12,725 nucleotides of DNA from JBHHWH01 sp046756405 (GTDB lineage: Bacteria; Actinomycetota; Acidimicrobiia; Spongiisociales; ZC4RG35). Positions 1 to 7,000 of this stretch are shown here, piece after piece. Location of the stretch: NCBI GenBank assembly GCA_046756405.1, contig JBHHWH010000068.1, forward strand, positions 1 through 12,725, written 5' to 3'. The position numbers and the translations under genes were made by a program. The notes beneath the pieces were generated by a model. It was not told where the DNA came from, searched no databases, and saw only the letters and a program-made list of their open reading frames with translations. The first letter of the stretch is position 1, and every line of letters begins with the position of its first letter.

Positions 1-218
1 ACACCTGTGCTGCCGACGGATGTCAGAGCCGCTACCGGCTCCAAATCCATCACATCCACCATTGGGCAGACGGCGGGCCGACCGATCCGGAAAACCTCAT
101 AGCTTTGTGTTGGTTCCACCATCAGATCGTCGTCCACCACAAGGGCTTCACCCCCTACCGGCATCCTGACCACGGCAGGATCCGATTCAAACCCCCCAAC
201 CGGGATCCCCCCGACTAG
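1..218 (+). CDS. HNH endonuclease, C-terminal part (cut by window edge)
   Basis: The reading frame is open from position 3 and ends with TAG at 216-218; the start lies outside the window. About 71 residues are visible. They hold a Cys-rich HNH nuclease signature: two early cysteines (C-x4-G-C), then the I-H-H-I-H-H-W core, the G-G-P-T-D-x-x-N-L-I turn with its conserved Asn, then L-C-W-F-H-H, where the last His would bind the catalytic metal. This layout is typical of the C-terminal HNH domain of the DUF222-associated (13E12-repeat-like) proteins that are multicopy in actinobacteria; the family is known but its biological role is mostly undefined. A short Pro/Arg-rich tail follows the domain. 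The missing N-terminus, where DUF222 would lie, could not be checked. Confidence 0.85.
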   Translation, partial: TCAADGCQSRYRLQIHHIHHWADGGPTDPENLIALCWFHHQIVVHHKGFTPYRHPDHGRIRFKPPNRDPPD

Positions 219-257
219 ACGGGAGCCCCGCCCCGTAACCAAGTAGCGTCCCCGCGC

Positions 258-1169
258 ATGGATCTGGGTGTGTTCCTTCCCGTCTCCGGTCGGGCGGCCT
301 CGCGGGCCACGCTGGCCGAAAGCGCCCAACGGGCCGAAGAGCTGGGCTTCACTTCCGTCTGGGCCGCCGACCGAGTGGTGATGCCGTGGTCGATCGAGAC
401 CCCCTACCCCTACGCCGAGGGCTCGACCTTCATCGTTCCTCCCGACCGCCCCTTCCTCGAGTGCCTCACCGTGCTCGCCTTCCTTGCCGGGGTGACTGAG
501 CGGATCCAGCTCGGAGCCAGTGTGGTGGTAATGAACTTCCGCCACCCCCTCCACTGGCTCCGTCAGGCCACCTCGATCGACCGCCTCTCTGAAGGACGGC
601 TCATCCTGGGGGTAGGGGTGGGATGGATGGAGGAGGAGTTCGCCGCTATGAACGCCCCCTACGTCGAGCGGGGCCGGGTGGGCAACGAACAACTCGAAGT
701 GATCCGCCGGCTGCTCAGCGAGGCGCACGTCAGCTACCACGGCGAGTTCTACGACTTCGAGGACATCGCCTTCTATCCAAAGGCTCACCGGGACAAGCTG
801 CCGATCTGGGTGGGTGGCGAAGGCAAGCCGGCCCGACGCCGAGCCGGCCGGTCCGGCGACGCCTGGTTCCCCTACTTCGTCCGCATCACCCCCGAGGATC
901 TGGCAGGGCGGTTCGAGACCGTCGAGCGGACCGCCTCTGAGCACGGCCGGGAGGTGTCCCTGGCCTGTTGCCTACCGGTGGAAATCACCGACACCAAGGT
1001 GCCCCAGGAACCCGACAGGCTACGGGGCACCCCCGCTCAGGTCGGTGCGGCCCTGCGGCGCTTCGAGGAGGTCGGTGTGACCCATGTCGCCCTTCAGTTC
1101 ATGGCTCCCCGCTATCCGCACCGGGTGGCCCAGGTGGAGGCCTTCGCCGCGGGCTCGGGCTGGCTCTGA
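258..1169 (+). CDS. LLM class F420-dependent oxidoreductase
   Basis: This 303-residue protein is a luciferase-like monooxygenase-fold (TIM barrel) oxidoreductase, probably cytoplasmic and using coenzyme F420 rather than FMN. Seen in the sequence: the N-terminal strand 'LGVFLPVSG', the A-E-E-L-G-F-x-S-V-W-A-A-D stretch (residues 26-38), the barrel segment 'IQLGASVVVMNFRHP' (83-97), the family hallmark 'GRLILGVGVGW' (113-123), an R-G-x-x-x-x-E-Q helix, and 'PIWVGG' (182-187) followed by R-R-A-G-R-S-G-D-A-W. Length and motif order fit the TIGR03619-like group of actinobacterial F420 enzymes. The substrate cannot be told. The ATG at 258 keeps the conserved first strand intact, although no clear Shine-Dalgarno precedes it. 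It ends one base from the stop of the convergent DUF302 gene, so the two transcripts must run into each other or share a bidirectional end. Confidence 0.88.
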   Translation: MDLGVFLPVSGRAASRATLAESAQRAEELGFTSVWAADRVVMPWSIETPYPYAEGSTFIVPPDRPFLECLTVLAFLAGVTERIQLGASVVVMNFRHPLHWLRQATSIDRLSEGRLILGVGVGWMEEEFAAMNAPYVERGRVGNEQLEVIRRLLSEAHVSYHGEFYDFEDIAFYPKAHRDKLPIWVGGEGKPARRRAGRSGDAWFPYFVRITPEDLAGRFETVERTASEHGREVSLACCLPVEITDTKVPQEPDRLRGTPAQVGAALRRFEEVGVTHVALQFMAPRYPHRVAQVEAFAAGSGWL

Positions 1170-1170
1170 G

Positions 1171-1569
1171 TCAGCCGGTGACAGCAGCCAGGACCCGCTC
1201 CAAGGCCTGCTTGGCCTGATCGGCCACGGGTTTGACCGCAGGGTTGGTGGTCAGGTCCACCATGATGCCGGGGTCGAGGATCCCCACCACGCTGCCATCG
1301 CCGTCCTCGTAGACAACCACGTTGCAGGGAAGCAGAAGACCGATGTCCTGCTCCAGATCAAGGGCTTGGGAAGCGAGGGTGGGGTTGCAGGCCCCAAGGA
1401 TCTTGTACGGCGGTACATCGAGGTCGAGCTTGGTCTTCAGCGTGGCCGCCACGTCGATCTCGGTGAGGACACCGAATCCTTCGCCGGCTAGAGCTTCCCG
1501 AACTTTGGCCTCGGCTGCCTCCACGGGGAGAGAGACACGGCCTTTCATTCCATAGGTGACATCAGACAT
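1171..1569 (-). CDS. DUF302 domain-containing protein
   Basis: The 132-residue product is a DUF302 protein: a small alpha/beta domain common in bacteria and archaea, of unproven biochemical role, often found near metal or sulfur genes. Diagnostic stretches are the N-terminal 'YGMKGRVSLPVEAAEAKV', the 'GFGVLTEIDVAATLKTKL' strand-helix, 'YKILGACNPTLASQAL' with Cys61, 'DIGLLLPCNVVVYED' with Cys82, and 'VGILDPGIMV'. The two cysteines in these positions recur in the family and could bind a ligand. The frame stays open back to 1647, but the ATG at 1569 is preferred: it begins just before the domain and has a GGGG Shine-Dalgarno (1577-1580) seven bases upstream. It lies downstream of the thioesterase gene in the same direction, 90 bp away. 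No signal peptide is seen, so it is probably cytoplasmic. Confidence 0.88.
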   Translation of the reverse strand: MSDVTYGMKGRVSLPVEAAEAKVREALAGEGFGVLTEIDVAATLKTKLDLDVPPYKILGACNPTLASQALDLEQDIGLLLPCNVVVYEDGDGSVVGILDPGIMVDLTTNPAVKPVADQAKQALERVLAAVTG

Positions 1570-1606
1570 TTTCTTACCCCTTCGTTTGGTCGCTTGTCGG
1601 GGAACG

Positions 1607-1621
1607 GGCGTCGTCGACGCC
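1607..1621. other. Short perfect hairpin between thioesterase and DUF302 genes
   Basis: GGCGTC and GACGCC form a perfect 6-bp stem around a 3-base loop in the 90-bp gap. It lies downstream of the thioesterase stop and about 38 bp upstream of the DUF302 start. It has no following T-run, so it could be a weak terminator, a protein-binding dyad or chance. A second, imperfect dyad (CGTGTT...AACACG) lies next to it at about 1630-1655. Confidence 0.3.
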
Positions 1622-1659
1622 AACGTACCCGTGTTCGACGGTTGCACGAAACACGCTTT

Positions 1660-2115
1660 TCAGGCGAGTATTCCCAGCGACTCCAGGTCTGCAGCCACCA
1701 GGTACAGTCCTGCCGCCTCAACCCGCACTTCACCGTCCACCATGAGCTCTCCGGATAGCCGCAACCGTTTCCCTCTCCGCTCGTCCACCCGTCCACGCAG
1801 CTCGATTTCGTCGTCAACGTAGACCGGCCGCCGGTAGCGGAGTTCGAGGGATCCGGTGACGGTGAGCACCTGCTCGACGAGGAGTCCTGCCCACACCAGG
1901 ACCTCGTCGAGACCGGTGGCGGCTACGCCACCATGGAGAGTGGTCCCCGCACCCCGATACTCGGCGCGAGGTCGGAATCGAGCAGCAACCACGCCGTCGA
2001 CCAGGCTGAAGCCATCGAGGTGGAGACCCAGCGGGTTCTCCCGCCCGCAGGCGAAGCAGCCATCGTCGTAGTGGCGTCGGATCCGATCGACCAGGGTGGC
2101 GGTGTCCAGCGTCAT
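1660..2115 (-). CDS. PaaI-family hotdog thioesterase
   Basis: This 151-residue protein is a hotdog-fold acyl-CoA thioesterase, a soluble enzyme family that hydrolyses acyl- or aryl-CoA esters. Seen: an N-terminal C-F-A-C-G-R-E-N-P-L-G-L-H motif (Cys20, Cys23), characteristic of one large actinobacterial subgroup, then the hotdog central helix 'TLHGGVAATGLDEVLVW' (59-75). In that helix the H-G-G and the acidic D70-E71 pair sit where PaaI-type enzymes place their active-site residues. 'LELRYRRPVYVDDEIELRG' (90-108) is the typical dimer-interface strand region. The ATG at 2115 gives a normal family length; there is no convincing Shine-Dalgarno. It lies 34 bp downstream of the lipoprotein gene on the same strand, so the two may be cotranscribed. 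The substrate is unknown, and the CxxC pair may be structural. Confidence 0.87.
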   Translation of the reverse strand: MTLDTATLVDRIRRHYDDGCFACGRENPLGLHLDGFSLVDGVVAARFRPRAEYRGAGTTLHGGVAATGLDEVLVWAGLLVEQVLTVTGSLELRYRRPVYVDDEIELRGRVDERRGKRLRLSGELMVDGEVRVEAAGLYLVAADLESLGILA

Positions 2116-2149
2116 GAGTTCACGCTACCGGACACGGGTACAACTCGAC

Positions 2150-2953
2150 TCAGCCCTCGGCAGGGCCGTAGATCTCGATTTCCAACGCACCGGTGTTGCC
2201 GCCGGTGGACTCCTCGACATCGAACCTGAGAACCTGACCCACAAAGCTCACCTCTACCGGCTCGGAGCCAGCGGGGAAGGGGCCATAGGTCTCTTCACCG
2301 TCCACGGTCACGGTGAAAGTCTGGGTAATGGCAGTACCGTCGCTCATCTCCCTGGTGACGAAGGCCACCCTCGCCACCGCGGTCGGCTCCCCAAGGTCGA
2401 TCACTATGTAGGCGTCGTCCCCATCGCCCCGGGAAGACCACTCGGTCCCGCGGTCGCCGTCTATAGCCAAAGCTGCGGCGAAGCTCGACGAGAACTCCGA
2501 ACTTACGTCCACCACCGAGGCTGCCAAGGCAAGATTCGGTCCATAGGGCGGAAGGACGGCCTCGGGAGTGCGGAAGGTGTAGACCTGGCTGCGGTAGAGA
2601 CGGCCGTCCTCACCCACTCCTTGGAGCCGGTAGGAGTATTCCGTGTTGGGCTGGAGGTCGGTGAGGACGACACGGTGCTCGTCGTGACCGTTGGGCTCCA
2701 TCTCACGATCGGCTGCGATCTGACCTGAAGGCTGCCCCACCCCGTAGGCCACGGCGCAGATGGCATTGATGGAGGTTGTGACCGTCAGCACAGCAGTGGT
2801 CGCCGAGGGATCGACGACGACAGTGGGGCCGGCCACGGCTATGTCTTCGAAGGGGAACACCTCCCCGGAGGCTTCGACCTCCTGGGTGGTAGCGGCGGAG
2901 CAGGCAGCGACCACCAGGGCGAAGCCGAGCACGAGAAGAATTCGGAAGTGCAT
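2150..2953 (-). CDS. Lipoprotein with fibronectin III-like and discoidin (F5/8 type C)-like domains
   Basis: The 267-residue product starts with a short basic N-terminus, a hydrophobic stretch and a lipobox ending V-V-A-A-C, so Cys18 is the likely lipidated residue and the mature protein is anchored on the outer face of the membrane. Residues about 41-132 look like a fibronectin III or phosphatase-N-type beta sandwich ('VVLTDLQPNTEYSYRLQGV' then a T-F-R-T-P end). Residues about 139-263 look like a discoidin/F5-8C galactose-binding-like domain: 'NLALAASV', the A-I-D-G-D-R-G-T-E-W-S-S turn, 'YIVIDLGEPTAVARVAFV' and a final L-E-I-E-I-Y-G strand. Such domains bind carbohydrates or other surface ligands; no catalytic residues are evident. 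The ATG at 2953 is the natural start because the signal sequence follows directly. The partner is unknown. Confidence 0.82.
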   Translation of the reverse strand: MHFRILLVLGFALVVAACSAATTQEVEASGEVFPFEDIAVAGPTVVVDPSATTAVLTVTTSINAICAVAYGVGQPSGQIAADREMEPNGHDEHRVVLTDLQPNTEYSYRLQGVGEDGRLYRSQVYTFRTPEAVLPPYGPNLALAASVVDVSSEFSSSFAAALAIDGDRGTEWSSRGDGDDAYIVIDLGEPTAVARVAFVTREMSDGTAITQTFTVTVDGEETYGPFPAGSEPVEVSFVGQVLRFDVEESTGGNTGALEIEIYGPAEG

Positions 2954-3003
2954 CGAGAGGACGGTATCAGCGCTCGTCTACTCCGAGGCGAGGCCGGAGC
3001 CCT

Positions 3004-3252
3004 ATCAGGGAGCGAGCCAAGCCCCTCGACCGCAGGACCGCCTCCTGGGGCCAGACGTGGGTTCGCACCGCGGTCATAGTCCTCTACTTCATCGCCTTCA
3101 CCGCCGCCCTCCCCTCCCTGATCGTCGAGTACCCCGCGGTGGCCCGCCTTCCCCGCACCCCGCAGCAACTGATCGGAGCGGGAGTCTGGAGCCTCGGTCT
3201 CGGTGTCGGGCTGTGGGGCCTGTGGTGGGCACAACGACGGAGCCGCATCTGA
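3004..3252 (+). CDS. Small two-helix membrane protein lacking an ordinary start codon
   Basis: A frame open from 2893 to TGA at 3250-3252 encodes a convincing short membrane protein: a basic N-terminus (RERAKPLDRR), a hydrophobic helix 'AVIVLYFIAFTAALPSLIV', a loop with P-R-T-P-Q-Q, a second helix 'LIGAGVWSLGLGVGLWGLWW', and an A-Q-R-R-S-R-I end. Its GC-rich third positions resemble the neighbours, and its stop overlaps the next ATG as TGATG. However, the frame has no ATG, GTG or TTG before the first helix. The coordinate given uses an ATC at 3004, one base from ATG and four bases after a GGAG. This may be a rare non-standard start, a mutated start, a sequencing error or the 3' remainder of a broken gene. 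I do not recognise a named family. Confidence 0.45.
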   Translation: MRERAKPLDRRTASWGQTWVRTAVIVLYFIAFTAALPSLIVEYPAVARLPRTPQQLIGAGVWSLGLGVGLWGLWWAQRRSRI

Positions 3253-3374
3253 TGGAGACCCAGCTCCACTTCTACGACGTGAACATCCCCTGTCTGGCGG
3301 CCTGCCCGGTGCACACCAACGCTGGCATGTACGTCGCCGCGATCGCCGAAGCACCCGCCGGCCACGACGGGTAG
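3252..3374 (+). pseudogene. Truncated 4Fe-4S/FAD oxidoreductase, N-terminal stub
   Basis: An ATG overlapping the previous stop (TGATG) opens a frame of only 40 residues. The first 33 match the start of the dihydropyrimidine-dehydrogenase/glutamate-synthase-small-subunit type Fe-S domain (Fer4_20): N-I-P-C-L-A-A-C-P-V-H-T-N-A-G-M-Y-V-A-A-I-A-E. Complete proteins with this opening run several hundred residues, with more Cys ligands followed by FAD and NAD(P)H domains. Here the similarity stops after A-I-A-E and a TAG follows seven codons later. The frame beyond the TAG shows no family motif. I take it as the 5' end of a deleted gene. A functional 40-residue peptide cannot be excluded but is unlikely, since only two of the needed cysteines remain. 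Confidence 0.7.
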
Positions 3375-3439
3375 GAGTCCCGGGTCCGGTTCGTCCTGTT
3401 CGAGATCCCACCACTCGCCGCAGGTGTTGAGCGTGCGGG
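3375..3439. other. Gap after the oxidoreductase stub
   Basis: These 65 bases separate the plus-strand oxidoreductase stub from the minus-strand end of the haem A synthase gene. I see no strong stem with a T-run on either strand, so a Rho-independent terminator for the cta operon is not evident. Together with the two entries before it, this accounts for the roughly 490 bp (2954-3439) without an intact ordinary gene. Confidence 0.5.
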
Positions 3440-4414
3440 CTACTCGTCGGCCATGCCGATCGCGGTGGGGAGCGAGTCCGAGAAGCGAGTTCTAGTGGCG
3501 AGAACGTCTCGAGCCGAAGCGAGCATCACCCCTGCTGCCACCGCCCACACCAGAGCCCCCAATGCTACGTGGACCACCCTGACCACCGGAGCCAGCAGGG
3601 TGAGGACGGTCATCCCACCGATGATCCCCTGAGCCAGATACACGCCCAGAAGCACGGCGGTGGATCTTCCCCACCGTCTCCCCCAAAGGACGACGGTTAG
3701 ATAAACCAGATAGCCGAACACGGCGAGGACGGTTACCCGGTGAAGGAACTGAGCCGTCCGAGCTGCACTGCCCCCTAGAGCCGGCAGGGCTGTGCCGGCC
3801 ATAAGCGGCCAGTCGGGGAAGGCGAGACCGGCCCCCAGGCCCCTCACCCAGGCGCCCACCAGAATTACCGCGAAGACCCCGGCTGCGGCACCAGCCAAAA
3901 GCCCGTTAGGCCAGGCCCACCGCCACAAACCGTCGCTGGGAAGCTGCCATATCGCCATCAGAATGCCCAGCAGCAGCATCGCCGTGCCCAGGTGCACGGT
4001 GACCATCACCGGATCCAGTTCGGTGAGGACCACGATCCGGCCCAGCCAGGCCTGGATCGCAAGCAAGACAAGGGCCACCAGGCCAAGACGAAACGCCCAC
4101 GGATGAGCGGCGCGTCTCCTCCAGGCAGTCGCCACGAGCCACACGACCATGACCCCGACGACTGCGGCCAGGGTGCGGTGGGTGTACTCGATGAGGGCCG
4201 CACGCTCCAGGGGAGGAATCCAGCTGCCGTAGCAGGTGGGCCAGTCCGGGCAGCCGAGACCGGAGCCGCTGACACGCACGATCGCCCCCATCACGATCAA
4301 CACATAAGTGACGACGGCCGACCATAGGCCGAGCCGCCGCAACTGCTTCAACTGCTTCGCCGAGTCACCACTGCCGGTGAGAGTACCTTCCCTTCCGGCT
4401 CTGGAGCACTTCAA
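3440..4414 (-). CDS. ctaA: Haem A synthase (COX15/CtaA family)
   Basis: This eight-helix membrane enzyme oxidises the haem O methyl group to the formyl group of haem A, the cofactor of the aa3 oxidase encoded upstream. Four histidines expected to bind the two haems are present in their usual contexts: E-Y-T-H-R-T (His79), V-T-V-H-L-G (His141), F-L-H-R-V-T (His225) and V-V-H-V-A-L-G (His282). The Glu76 next to the first His is also kept. The first external loop has the cysteine pair of bacterial CtaA, 'GLGCPDWPTC' (Cys55, Cys61); the matching second loop 'GAGLAFPDWP' has none. The start is uncertain: an ATG at 4495 would overlap ctaE by 85 bp. A TTG at 4414 forms a TTGA overlap with the ctaE stop and suggests coupling, and TTG codons at 4351 or 4342 would also leave all helices intact. 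It is the last gene of the operon. Confidence 0.93.
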   Translation of the reverse strand: MKCSRAGREGTLTGSGDSAKQLKQLRRLGLWSAVVTYVLIVMGAIVRVSGSGLGCPDWPTCYGSWIPPLERAALIEYTHRTLAAVVGVMVVWLVATAWRRRAAHPWAFRLGLVALVLLAIQAWLGRIVVLTELDPVMVTVHLGTAMLLLGILMAIWQLPSDGLWRWAWPNGLLAGAAAGVFAVILVGAWVRGLGAGLAFPDWPLMAGTALPALGGSAARTAQFLHRVTVLAVFGYLVYLTVVLWGRRWGRSTAVLLGVYLAQGIIGGMTVLTLLAPVVRVVHVALGALVWAVAAGVMLASARDVLATRTRFSDSLPTAIGMADE

Positions 4415-4983
4415 AAGAGGTACAGGGTGGGATAGATGATCACCCAGGCCAGGTCGACGAAATGCCAGTACTTGATGACACCTTCCGCTCCCCAATAGTC
4501 CCCAGGGCCAAAGTGTCCCTTCCGCCCTAGGTTCCAGATCACCAACAATCCGACCACACCGGTGAAAACGTGGAAGCCGTGAAGCCCGATAAGAGCGACA
4601 AAGTTGGAGCCGTAGATTGTCGATGGTGGGAAGAACTCGAGAGCCTCCCGGAACTCCAGGACCACTCCGCCGAGGAACACAACTCCCAGGGCGATGGTCA
4701 CCAGGACATACCGGAGGAAGCGACGCCTATCGCCATGGGCGATCGACGACTCCGCCAGGTAGGCGCTGATGCTGGAGCCCAATAAGACGACCGTAAGCGC
4801 GAGGGCGAGGGCCTGGTTGAGTTGTTCGGGCTTGTCGACGCCCGCGGTCACGTAGCGGGCGGAGATGAAGGCACCGAAAAGGAAGGCCTCGGAGGCGAAG
4901 AACAGCCAGAGGCCGAGACGGTTCGCCCTGGGTCGGTACATGGCTTCCGCCCGCTCGTGGGCCGCCCTGGCGCCCAGTGCCAT
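4411..4983 (-). CDS. ctaE: Cytochrome c oxidase subunit III
   Basis: The 190-residue membrane protein is subunit III of an aa3-type oxidase, which stabilises subunit I and its proton uptake. Seen: 'RLGLWLFFASEAFLFGAFI' with the conserved helix glutamate (Glu32), 'GLHGFHVFTGVVGLL' (133-147) and the C-terminal 'YWHFVDLAWVIIYPTLYLF' (172-190), all family hallmarks. About five membrane helices are present; this short form lacks the first two helices of mitochondrial subunit III, as is usual in actinobacteria. The frame extends to 5133, but the ATG at 4983 is chosen because it overlaps the ctaF stop (TGATG) and has a GGGAG ribosome site just upstream. Its own stop overlaps the likely TTG start of ctaA. 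Confidence 0.95.
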   Translation of the reverse strand: MALGARAAHERAEAMYRPRANRLGLWLFFASEAFLFGAFISARYVTAGVDKPEQLNQALALALTVVLLGSSISAYLAESSIAHGDRRRFLRYVLVTIALGVVFLGGVVLEFREALEFFPPSTIYGSNFVALIGLHGFHVFTGVVGLLVIWNLGRKGHFGPGDYWGAEGVIKYWHFVDLAWVIIYPTLYLF

Positions 4984-5213
4984 CAGTGTCTCCCTTCTCG
5001 CAGGTCGCGGATGTGCATGAAGTACTTGAGGATGAGCCAGCCCTTGGCAGCAACGAAGGGAAGCAGCCACGGCAGAGAAAAGGCCACCGAGACCGCTATC
5101 ACGTACTCGACCAAGGTGAGCACCGCCAGCCACGCCGCAACCCGGACCCCGAGACGCTGCTTCGCTCGGAGTAGCTCAGCGTCGACTATCTCAACCCGAA
5201 CGGTCACCCTCAC
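4983..5213 (-). CDS. ctaF: Cytochrome c oxidase subunit IV, small prokaryotic type
   Basis: A 76-residue protein with two hydrophobic segments, 'AAWLAVLTLVEYVIAVSVAF' and 'WLLPFVAAKGWLILKYFMHI'. The lysine-containing second helix ending in K-Y-F-M-H is typical of the small bacterial oxidase subunit IV (COX4_pro). It is an accessory membrane subunit of the aa3 complex. It overlaps the end of ctaD by 23 bp and its stop overlaps the ctaE ATG, so translation of the three is likely coupled. The GTG at 5213 is used here; a second in-frame GTG at 5207 has a better distance from the GGGAGG just upstream and could be the true start, shortening the protein by two residues. Confidence 0.88.
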   Translation of the reverse strand: MRVTVRVEIVDAELLRAKQRLGVRVAAWLAVLTLVEYVIAVSVAFSLPWLLPFVAAKGWLILKYFMHIRDLREGRH

Positions 5214-6999
5214 CTCCCATGTTCACGTGTTCGGACCCGGGCGTTCCGTAGTCGTAGGGGTGGCCCACCACCTCGGGCAGGAGAGGGAAGTTGTGCTCCG
5301 GGGGCGGCGAGGAGATCTGCCATTCCAGAGTGCGGGCCCCCCAGGGGTTGTCCGGTGCGGGAGCACCCTTTCGGGCCGACCACAGCAGGTTCCCGGCATA
5401 GAGCAGGAAGCTAGCCCCGAGGAGGTAGGAGGCGATGGATGCGAATCCGTTGGCTCCGGCGTAATACTCGGGATAGTCGGCCACCCGGCGGTTGAGTCCG
5501 TTGACACCGGCCCAGAAGAGGGGGATGAACACCAGGTTGAAGGTCACCGTGAGCCACACGGCAAAGATCTGGCCCTGCCGCTCGTTGTACATCCGCCCGG
5601 TGATCTTGGGGAACCAGAAGAAGGAGGCAGCCAGTAGGGCGAAGATCGAGCCGCCAACGATCGTGTAGTGGAAGTGGGCCACCACGAAGTAGGTGTCGTG
5701 GAGGTGAACGTCGGTGGCCACATCCGCCAGGTAGATGCCGGTGATCCCGCCGATGGCGAAGTTGATCAACCATCCAAAGGCGAGGAGCATCGGCGTCTTG
5801 AACCGGATCTTTCCTTCCCACAGGGTTCCCAAGGCCCCCAGGAAGACCAGCCCGGTGGGGATGGAGATGGCCTCGGTGAGGACCATGAACGGGGCGTGAA
5901 GTCGCTCCCCCATGCCGCTGGTGAACATGTGGTGAGCCCACACCACCACGCTCAGACCCACGATCCCCCAGAGGCCCGCCACCACCGTCTTATAGGCGAA
6001 TAGGGGCTTACGAGAGAGGTGAGTGATGATCTCCAGCATCACCCCGAAGGCGGGCAGCACCATTATGTAGACCGCGGGGTGGGAGTAGAACCAGAAGAGG
6101 TGTTGGTAGAGGAGGGGAGTGCCGCCTCCATCGGCGAGGAAAAAGGTTGTTCCGGCAATCCGATCCAAGAGGATGAGGATCAGCGAGGCAGCGAAGAACT
6201 GGGTCACCAGAAGGCTGAGGGTGGAGGCTGCCAGGGCGGCCCAGACAAAGATGGGAAGCCGCCCCCAGCTCATGCCAGGTGCCCGCATCGTGACCACGGT
6301 GGTGACGATGTTGAGCCCGCCCAGGATCGAGGAGAGCCCGAAGGTGACTATGGCCAGGATGAACAGCACTTGACCGCCTTGGTTGAGCACGCTCAAGGGC
6401 GGGTAGGCCGTCCAACCGGTGTCGAAGGAACCGAGGAGGGGAGCTGAGAGCAGTCCTATGGCCACCGGGGGCACCAGCCAGAAGCTGAGCGCGTTAACCC
6501 GGGGAAAGGCCATGTCACGAGCGCCGATCATCAGCGGAACCAGGTAGTTGCCAAAGGCACCCAGGATCCCCGCCACGGCCACGGCGATCATCAGGATCCC
6601 GTGCATGCTCATCAGCTTGTTGTAGTCGTCGGCATTGAAGAGGTCCTGACCGGGGGAGGCGAGTTCGTACCTCATGAACATGGCCACCAGGCCACCCAAC
6701 AGGAGCACCACGATGAAGGTGACCAGATACTGGATGCCGATCACCTTGTGGTCGGTGGTGAATCTGAAGTAGCGGCGCCAGTCGGAAACGTGCTCGTCCT
6801 TGGCGGGGAGACCTAGCCACTCCCGAGCCCAGGTGTTCCAGAGGCCGATTCCAGCCAACCAGCCGAGAAGGCCGAGGACGAACCCGAAGGTAACCGCCAC
6901 CTCATCCGAGGGAGCTCCACCCCTGATAGCCACCGTGAGCCAGGCACCGGCGCCATAGCCGACTAGCCCACCGACGATGGCACGGATCAACGGCAGCAT
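5191..6999 (-). CDS. ctaD: Cytochrome c oxidase subunit I, type A2 (YSHP motif)
   Basis: This is the catalytic subunit of the aa3 oxidase (602 residues), which reduces O2 at the haem a3-CuB site and pumps protons across the membrane. Metal ligands are all visible: low-spin haem His133 ('MSMHGILMI') and His444, haem a3 His442 ('HDTYFVVAHFHY'), and CuB His307 and the pair His356-His357 ('WAHHMFTSGMG'). Tyr311, cross-linked to the CuB histidine in this family, is in the H-P-A-V-Y segment. That segment reads W-F-Y-S-H-P-A-V-Y: the D-channel glutamate of type A1 (H-P-E-V) is replaced by Ala, with Tyr-Ser ahead of the His, as in type A2 enzymes such as Rhodothermus. About 60 N-terminal residues form two extra helices before the canonical core. 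The ATG at 6999 is chosen over an in-frame ATG at 7026 because GGGAGAGG lies five bases upstream; it starts one base after the ctaC stop. Confidence 0.97.
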   Translation of the reverse strand: MLPLIRAIVGGLVGYGAGAWLTVAIRGGAPSDEVAVTFGFVLGLLGWLAGIGLWNTWAREWLGLPAKDEHVSDWRRYFRFTTDHKVIGIQYLVTFIVVLLLGGLVAMFMRYELASPGQDLFNADDYNKLMSMHGILMIAVAVAGILGAFGNYLVPLMIGARDMAFPRVNALSFWLVPPVAIGLLSAPLLGSFDTGWTAYPPLSVLNQGGQVLFILAIVTFGLSSILGGLNIVTTVVTMRAPGMSWGRLPIFVWAALAASTLSLLVTQFFAASLILILLDRIAGTTFFLADGGGTPLLYQHLFWFYSHPAVYIMVLPAFGVMLEIITHLSRKPLFAYKTVVAGLWGIVGLSVVVWAHHMFTSGMGERLHAPFMVLTEAISIPTGLVFLGALGTLWEGKIRFKTPMLLAFGWLINFAIGGITGIYLADVATDVHLHDTYFVVAHFHYTIVGGSIFALLAASFFWFPKITGRMYNERQGQIFAVWLTVTFNLVFIPLFWAGVNGLNRRVADYPEYYAGANGFASIASYLLGASFLLYAGNLLWSARKGAPAPDNPWGARTLEWQISSPPPEHNFPLLPEVVGHPYDYGTPGSEHVNMGGEGDRSG

Positions 7000-7000
7000 C

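Noticed and set aside
3391..3420. tRNA T-arm-like stretch (GTTCGAGA then TCCCACC) near the oxidoreductase stub, considered as a tRNA end or attachment site
   Set aside because: The flanking bases do not form a proper five-pair T-stem, and no acceptor, D or anticodon arm could be built around it.
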